A stretch of DNA of 64,000 nt from Hymenobacter negativus (GTDB lineage Bacteria > Bacteroidota > Bacteroidia > Cytophagales > Hymenobacteraceae): NCBI RefSeq assembly GCF_017571495.1, contig NZ_JAGETZ010000019.1:1-64000 (forward strand), given 5' to 3'. Numbering within the stretch: position 1 is the first letter of the stretch; each line of letters opens with the position of its first letter. Below, piece after piece: positions 60,789-64,000 of the stretch. The position numbers and the translations under genes are program-made. The notes beneath the pieces were generated by a model. It worked only from the letters and a program-made list of their open reading frames with translations, made no database searches and was not told the DNA's origin.

Positions 60789-61424
60789 TTATTTGGTCTG
60801 AAACGTGGCTGTCAGCTGCACTACTTCCTGGAGCAGGGAGGCTGGAAGGGGCTGTTGCTGAGAGGTGGCTTTTCGCAGGCTCTCGGCCACCGCCACGAGC
60901 CGGCCCATGTGCGTGCCTGCAAGTGGTGACCACGTTTCGCCCGCCTGCGGGCCGATGCCATTTTGAAAGGTGATGAACGTGTACGTGTTGCCGTCGCTCT
61001 GCATTGTCATGGCCGGTTTGGGGTAGTGCGTTTGCGCCACGGCCGCATTGAACAGCTGGCTCAGGGCCGTCGCAGCCTCGTCGCTGATTTCAATCACTTG
61101 GGAAGTCACCCCAATTTTTTCGCCGGTCTTTGCCTGCAAGGCGTGCCAGATGCTGTGCTGAGCAAGCTGATATGTCAGGTAGCATTTGCCCGCCCGGCGT
61201 TCGGCCATAACGGCGTATTCTAGCTGAAGGGACGGCAACGCCACGACGCGAAAGACTGGTCTGCCGCTCTGGCCAGCGTACAGCACTTCCTGTACTTTCA
61301 AATAATAGTCCGGAAAGCCATCAGTATAGAGTCCCTTGGCGGGTTCGAGGTGGTCTTCTGGTTGCTGGGCATGGCTGACCAAAGCGCAAATACAGCCAAA
61401 CAACGTGAGAAACAGGGGGCGCAT
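60789..61424 (-). CDS. Exported protein of unknown function
   Basis: 211 residues with a signal peptide (MRPLFLTLFGCICALVSHAQ). The mature part (LYTDGFPDYYLKVQEVLYAGQSG, FRVVALPSLQLEYAVMAERRAG, QVIEISDEAATALSQLFNAAVAQTHYP) has no recognised motif, and the C-terminal third is helical. Probably periplasmic. It is separated by long spacers from both neighbours, so it is likely its own transcription unit. Confidence 0.65.
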   Translation of the reverse strand: MRPLFLTLFGCICALVSHAQQPEDHLEPAKGLYTDGFPDYYLKVQEVLYAGQSGRPVFRVVALPSLQLEYAVMAERRAGKCYLTYQLAQHSIWHALQAKTGEKIGVTSQVIEISDEAATALSQLFNAAVAQTHYPKPAMTMQSDGNTYTFITFQNGIGPQAGETWSPLAGTHMGRLVAVAESLRKATSQQQPLPASLLQEVVQLTATFQTK

Positions 61425-61599
61425 GAGCGGATGGTTTAATAGGTAGTAAGGAATAAGGAAGGGGAGCCATTTATGGCCTTGGGCTTGGGAAGGACCTTAT
61501 TCAGAAGGAAAGTTCACAGTAATTCAAACGGCCAAAACGTGAGAAGTCACTCCGTTTGATGCGCGGAATGCTCAGGATGACAGACGATTCCTCAATTCC

Positions 61600-62736
61600 T
61601 CACTTCATTAAGCCCAGCCCCGCGTACAGCCGCAGCAGTTCCCGTTCCTCGTGCTGCCAGCTGAGCTGGGGGCGGGCGCGACGGCAGTTTTCGGCCAGGT
61701 GCTGGTAGCGGGCGGGCTCGTCGCGCAGCAGGCGGTTGAGGGCGGCGGCCAGGGCGGCGGGGGCGAGGTCCGATACCAACTCGGCTACGTCGAACTGGTC
61801 GTTGAGGGCACGGTATTCGGGAAAGTCGATGAGCACCTGCGGGATACCGGCGTGCACGTAGTCGAAGAACTTGTTAGCCAGCGAGTAGTAGTAGCTCAGC
61901 CCGATATTTTCCAGCAGCATGATACCCACGGCCGCATGGCGCGTGACCTCGCGTAGCGCATCGGGCAGCACAAACCCCCGAAACTCCACTTGGCCCGAAG
62001 CCAGTAGGCCCAGCCGCTCCGCCTGCTCACGCAGCGTAGCCGAGAGGTCGCCTTCGCCGCAAATCACCAGCCGGCCCACCACGTGGGGCATGGCTTCGAG
62101 CAGGTTTTCGAGGCCGCGTCCCACGTTCAGCGCGCCCTGGTAGAGGATGTACCCACCAGCTGGGGCGGCAGCGGGCGCGGGTGGCAGCGCCACAGTTTCA
62201 TCGAGTCGGCTCACGTTGCGCACCACGGCAAAAGGCCGGCCGTAACGTTCTTCAAATACCCGCGCCAAGGCCGGACCCACCGTGTAGGCCAGCCGGGCGC
62301 GGGGCACAATGAAGCCCTCCACCCAACGCCAGATGCGCTGAACTGCCGGCCGGGCCATCACTTCGGGCACTTCCGTAAACAGCTCGTGGGCATCGTATAC
62401 GAAGGGCTGGTTGCTGAGCCGGGCGCGCAGCCACACGGGCAGCGCGGTGTCGAGGTCGACGGCGCACCAGGCCGCAGCACGCTGGCCCAGCAGGTAGAAA
62501 AACAGCCGCAAGTTGTACTCCACGTAAAAAAGCTTGCCCTTCTGAAACCAGCCGCGCAGTCGGTGTTGTTGGTAAGGCTGCCGCGTGAGCGGGGGCGAGG
62601 CCGGCCGCTGCCAGCCCACCAACTGCACGCGGTAGCCGGCGGCGGCCAGGCTGCCACAGATGCGTTGCATTCGCTGGTCGAAGCACAGGTCGGTGGTGAC
62701 AGTGAAAAGCAGCTGTGGGGCGGAGATTGACGTCAA
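61600..62736 (-). CDS. Glycosyltransferase family 4-like protein
   Basis: 378 residues. The N-terminal half includes a donor/acceptor domain start (LLFTVTTDLCFDQRMQRICGSLAAAGYRVQLVGW) and FVYDAHELFTEVPEV. The C-terminal half has GYILYQGALNVGRGLENLLEAM, RLVICGEGD, and SYYYSLANKFFDYVHAGIPQVLIDFPEYRAL, in place of the usual E(x7)E GT4 nucleotide-sugar motif. GT-B folds of this group transfer sugars to lipids or polysaccharides. The acceptor is unknown; no other polysaccharide genes appear in the window. Confidence 0.83.
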   Translation of the reverse strand: MTSISAPQLLFTVTTDLCFDQRMQRICGSLAAAGYRVQLVGWQRPASPPLTRQPYQQHRLRGWFQKGKLFYVEYNLRLFFYLLGQRAAAWCAVDLDTALPVWLRARLSNQPFVYDAHELFTEVPEVMARPAVQRIWRWVEGFIVPRARLAYTVGPALARVFEERYGRPFAVVRNVSRLDETVALPPAPAAAPAGGYILYQGALNVGRGLENLLEAMPHVVGRLVICGEGDLSATLREQAERLGLLASGQVEFRGFVLPDALREVTRHAAVGIMLLENIGLSYYYSLANKFFDYVHAGIPQVLIDFPEYRALNDQFDVAELVSDLAPAALAAALNRLLRDEPARYQHLAENCRRARPQLSWQHEERELLRLYAGLGLMK

Positions 62737-62859
62737 TGGCTGAGCGGGACATATCGAAACAGACCCACGTTATATTTATTTTGGCCAAATTTACACGGAG
62801 CAGGGCCGGCCGGCACCCTATCTTAGCAGCAAATATCAACCGGCAGCACGCCTCATCCT

Positions 62860-64000
62860 ATGGCTTCTTTTTCAAGCGTTCCTGCTAGCCGCCCCGTGCC
62901 GCCGCCGCTCCCGGCGCTGCTCGACCAGCTCGGCCAGGTGTACGTGCTGCTTGATATTCAGGGAGTCATCATTGATGTTAACGAGGGCTTTCTGGCGCTG
63001 ATGGGTTATGCCCGCAGCCAGGTTATCGGGCAGCGTCATTATGAAATGTTCACGCCGCCAGCCGAGCGGGCCCAGCAGCGGCGTGAGTACCTCGACAGCA
63101 TTGCCCACGAAGTGCCGCTGCCGCCCTACGAGCGCATGCTACTGGCCAAAACCGGGCAGCCGCGCCTGTTGCGCTGGCGCATGGGCTTCACCCGCAACCC
63201 GGCCGGCGTTATCACCGGCGCCTGGAAAGTAGGGCAGGAGCCCGATAGCACGGCGTTGGCCACGCCCTCGCTGGCCGGCGACAGCACCCACTTGCAGGAT
63301 TTCCTCGACAACGCGCAGGACTTGGTGCAGCACCTCGGTACTGACAACGGCTTCCTGTTCGTGAACAAAGCCTGGAAGGAAAAGCTGGGCTACACCGATG
63401 CCGAGCTGGCCACCCGCACGCTGGCCGACGTGGTGCACCCTTACTACAAAGCCAAGCTGCTCTATCAGCTCCGCAACCTCTACGACGGCGAGCCGGTGAA
63501 CAAGGTGGAAACCGTGTTTCTGACCAGCATGGGCAAGCCCGTGCACCTTATCGGGAGCATGAGTGTGGTGCGCGAGGAAGGCCAGCCGGTGAGCAGCCGC
63601 GCCATCCTGCACGACATTACGGACCGCATCAAGGCCGAGCGCCTGCAAAAGGTCTACTACAGCATTGCCAACCTGGCCATCTCGGCCAAGGACTTGCCCA
63701 GCCTCTACGGTGCCATTCACCGCGAGCTGAGCAAGATTATTGAGACGAGCAACCTATTCATTGGCCTCTGCGACGACGCCCGCACGCAGCTGCAGTTCGT
63801 GTACCACGTCGACCAGCATCCCCAGACCCGGCCGCAGGGCGCGCGGCCGTTTTCGTCGGGCGTGTCCGAGTACATCATTGCTGGTGGGCAGCCGCGCTAC
63901 CTCACCCACACCGATTTTCAGCAGCTGGTGCGCAGCGGCACCATTGTGGCCTACGGGCAGGTGCCGGAGGTGATGCTGGCCTCGCCGCTCAGCATCGGCG
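62860..64000 (+). CDS. PAS/GAF-domain sensor protein, 3' end outside window
   Basis: ATG at 62860, open for 380 codons to the window end. A first PAS domain covers about residues 15-120 (QVYVLLDIQGVIIDVNEGFLALMGYARSQVIGQRHYEMF). A second covers 135-255 (FLDNAQDLVQHLGTDNGFLFVNKAWKEKLGYTDAELA...ILHDITDR), and a GAF-like domain begins near 265 (YYSIANLAISAKDLPSLYGAIHRELSKIIETSNLFIGLCDD). The architecture is that of a sensor histidine kinase, with the kinase region beyond the edge; this is inference. It has no signal peptide or membrane helix, so it is a cytosolic sensor. It is divergent from the glycosyltransferase gene. Confidence 0.8.
   Translation, partial: MASFSSVPASRPVPPPLPALLDQLGQVYVLLDIQGVIIDVNEGFLALMGYARSQVIGQRHYEMFTPPAERAQQRREYLDSIAHEVPLPPYERMLLAKTGQPRLLRWRMGFTRNPAGVITGAWKVGQEPDSTALATPSLAGDSTHLQDFLDNAQDLVQHLGTDNGFLFVNKAWKEKLGYTDAELATRTLADVVHPYYKAKLLYQLRNLYDGEPVNKVETVFLTSMGKPVHLIGSMSVVREEGQPVSSRAILHDITDRIKAERLQKVYYSIANLAISAKDLPSLYGAIHRELSKIIETSNLFIGLCDDARTQLQFVYHVDQHPQTRPQGARPFSSGVSEYIIAGGQPRYLTHTDFQQLVRSGTIVAYGQVPEVMLASPLSIG

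Noticed and set aside
60742..60933. 63-codon minus-strand frame
   Set aside because: Partly overlaps the exported protein gene in another frame and has no domain.
1..64000. CRISPR arrays, tRNA or rRNA genes, insertion sequences, prophage genes
   Set aside because: None seen: no regularly spaced repeats, no tRNA-like cloverleaf noticed by eye, and no transposase or phage proteins among the frames. A covariance-model scan would settle small RNAs.

Overview
The window looks like chromosomal DNA of a GC-rich Bacteroidota, most likely a Hymenobacter-type Cytophagales. This is inferred from the gene families, not from a marker search. The signs are exported proteins ending in type IX secretion (T9SS) sorting domains, DUF4394 proteins, a SusC-like/TonB receptor with a carboxypeptidase-regulatory N-terminus, ECF sigma/anti-sigma pairs with a Spy-like third gene, a transketolase split into two subunits, promoters that fit the Bacteroidota -33 TTG / -7 TAnnTTTG type, and a general lack of Shine-Dalgarno sequences. 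I saw no rRNA, tRNA, CRISPR array, insertion sequence or prophage.

Layout. 1-8.1 kb: three paralogous exported DUF4394 proteins on the minus strand (the first cut by the window edge), two with near-identical 3' ends. 8.1-12.3 kb: a MOSC protein, a small membrane protein, an exported M48-like protease, and an ECF sigma/anti-sigma operon. 12.5-14.4 kb: PhzF-family protein and Fpg DNA glycosylase. 14.3-16.9 kb: a minus-strand operon of a multi-cluster radical SAM enzyme resembling the tetraether-lipid synthase/MJ0619 group, followed by four very small membrane proteins that share a terminal LIGxxxC motif; this is the most unusual locus. 17-20.3 kb: small exported proteins and a T9SS-secreted alpha/beta hydrolase. 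20.4-24.4 kb: an Lgt-like membrane enzyme divergent from a lipoprotein/radical SAM operon. 24.5-30.7 kb: SDR, an M50-type protease fused to TPRs, a bile-acid-symporter-family protein, dienelactone hydrolase and a luciferase-like oxidoreductase. 30.8-34.8 kb: siderophore receptor plus PepSY ferric-reductase-type protein (iron uptake). 35-43.6 kb: TauE/SafE exporter, SIMPL lipoprotein, DnaB, Mpl-type ligase, hydrolases and an M48 lipoprotein. 43.7-50.7 kb: M23 peptidase, Bcp peroxiredoxin, and the two transketolase subunits separated by a VWA protein and a membrane protein. 50.7-64 kb: two SnoaL-like proteins, a second ECF sigma/anti-sigma/Spy-like set, class III aminotransferase, TerB-like protein, PfkA, MiaA, an OmpA-domain protein, a glycosyltransferase, and the start of a PAS sensor.

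Intergenic spaces are unusually rich in long inverted repeats. Arms reach 40 bp and are perfect. Several sit between convergent genes where a bidirectional terminator is expected, while others lie in 5' regions or between co-directional genes. One repeat sequence occurs at three separate loci, and another palindromic element appears to have become the N-terminal coding sequence of the VWA gene. Many starts are non-ATG (GTG or TTG). Functions are assigned by reading motifs and overall resemblance; no database search was run.
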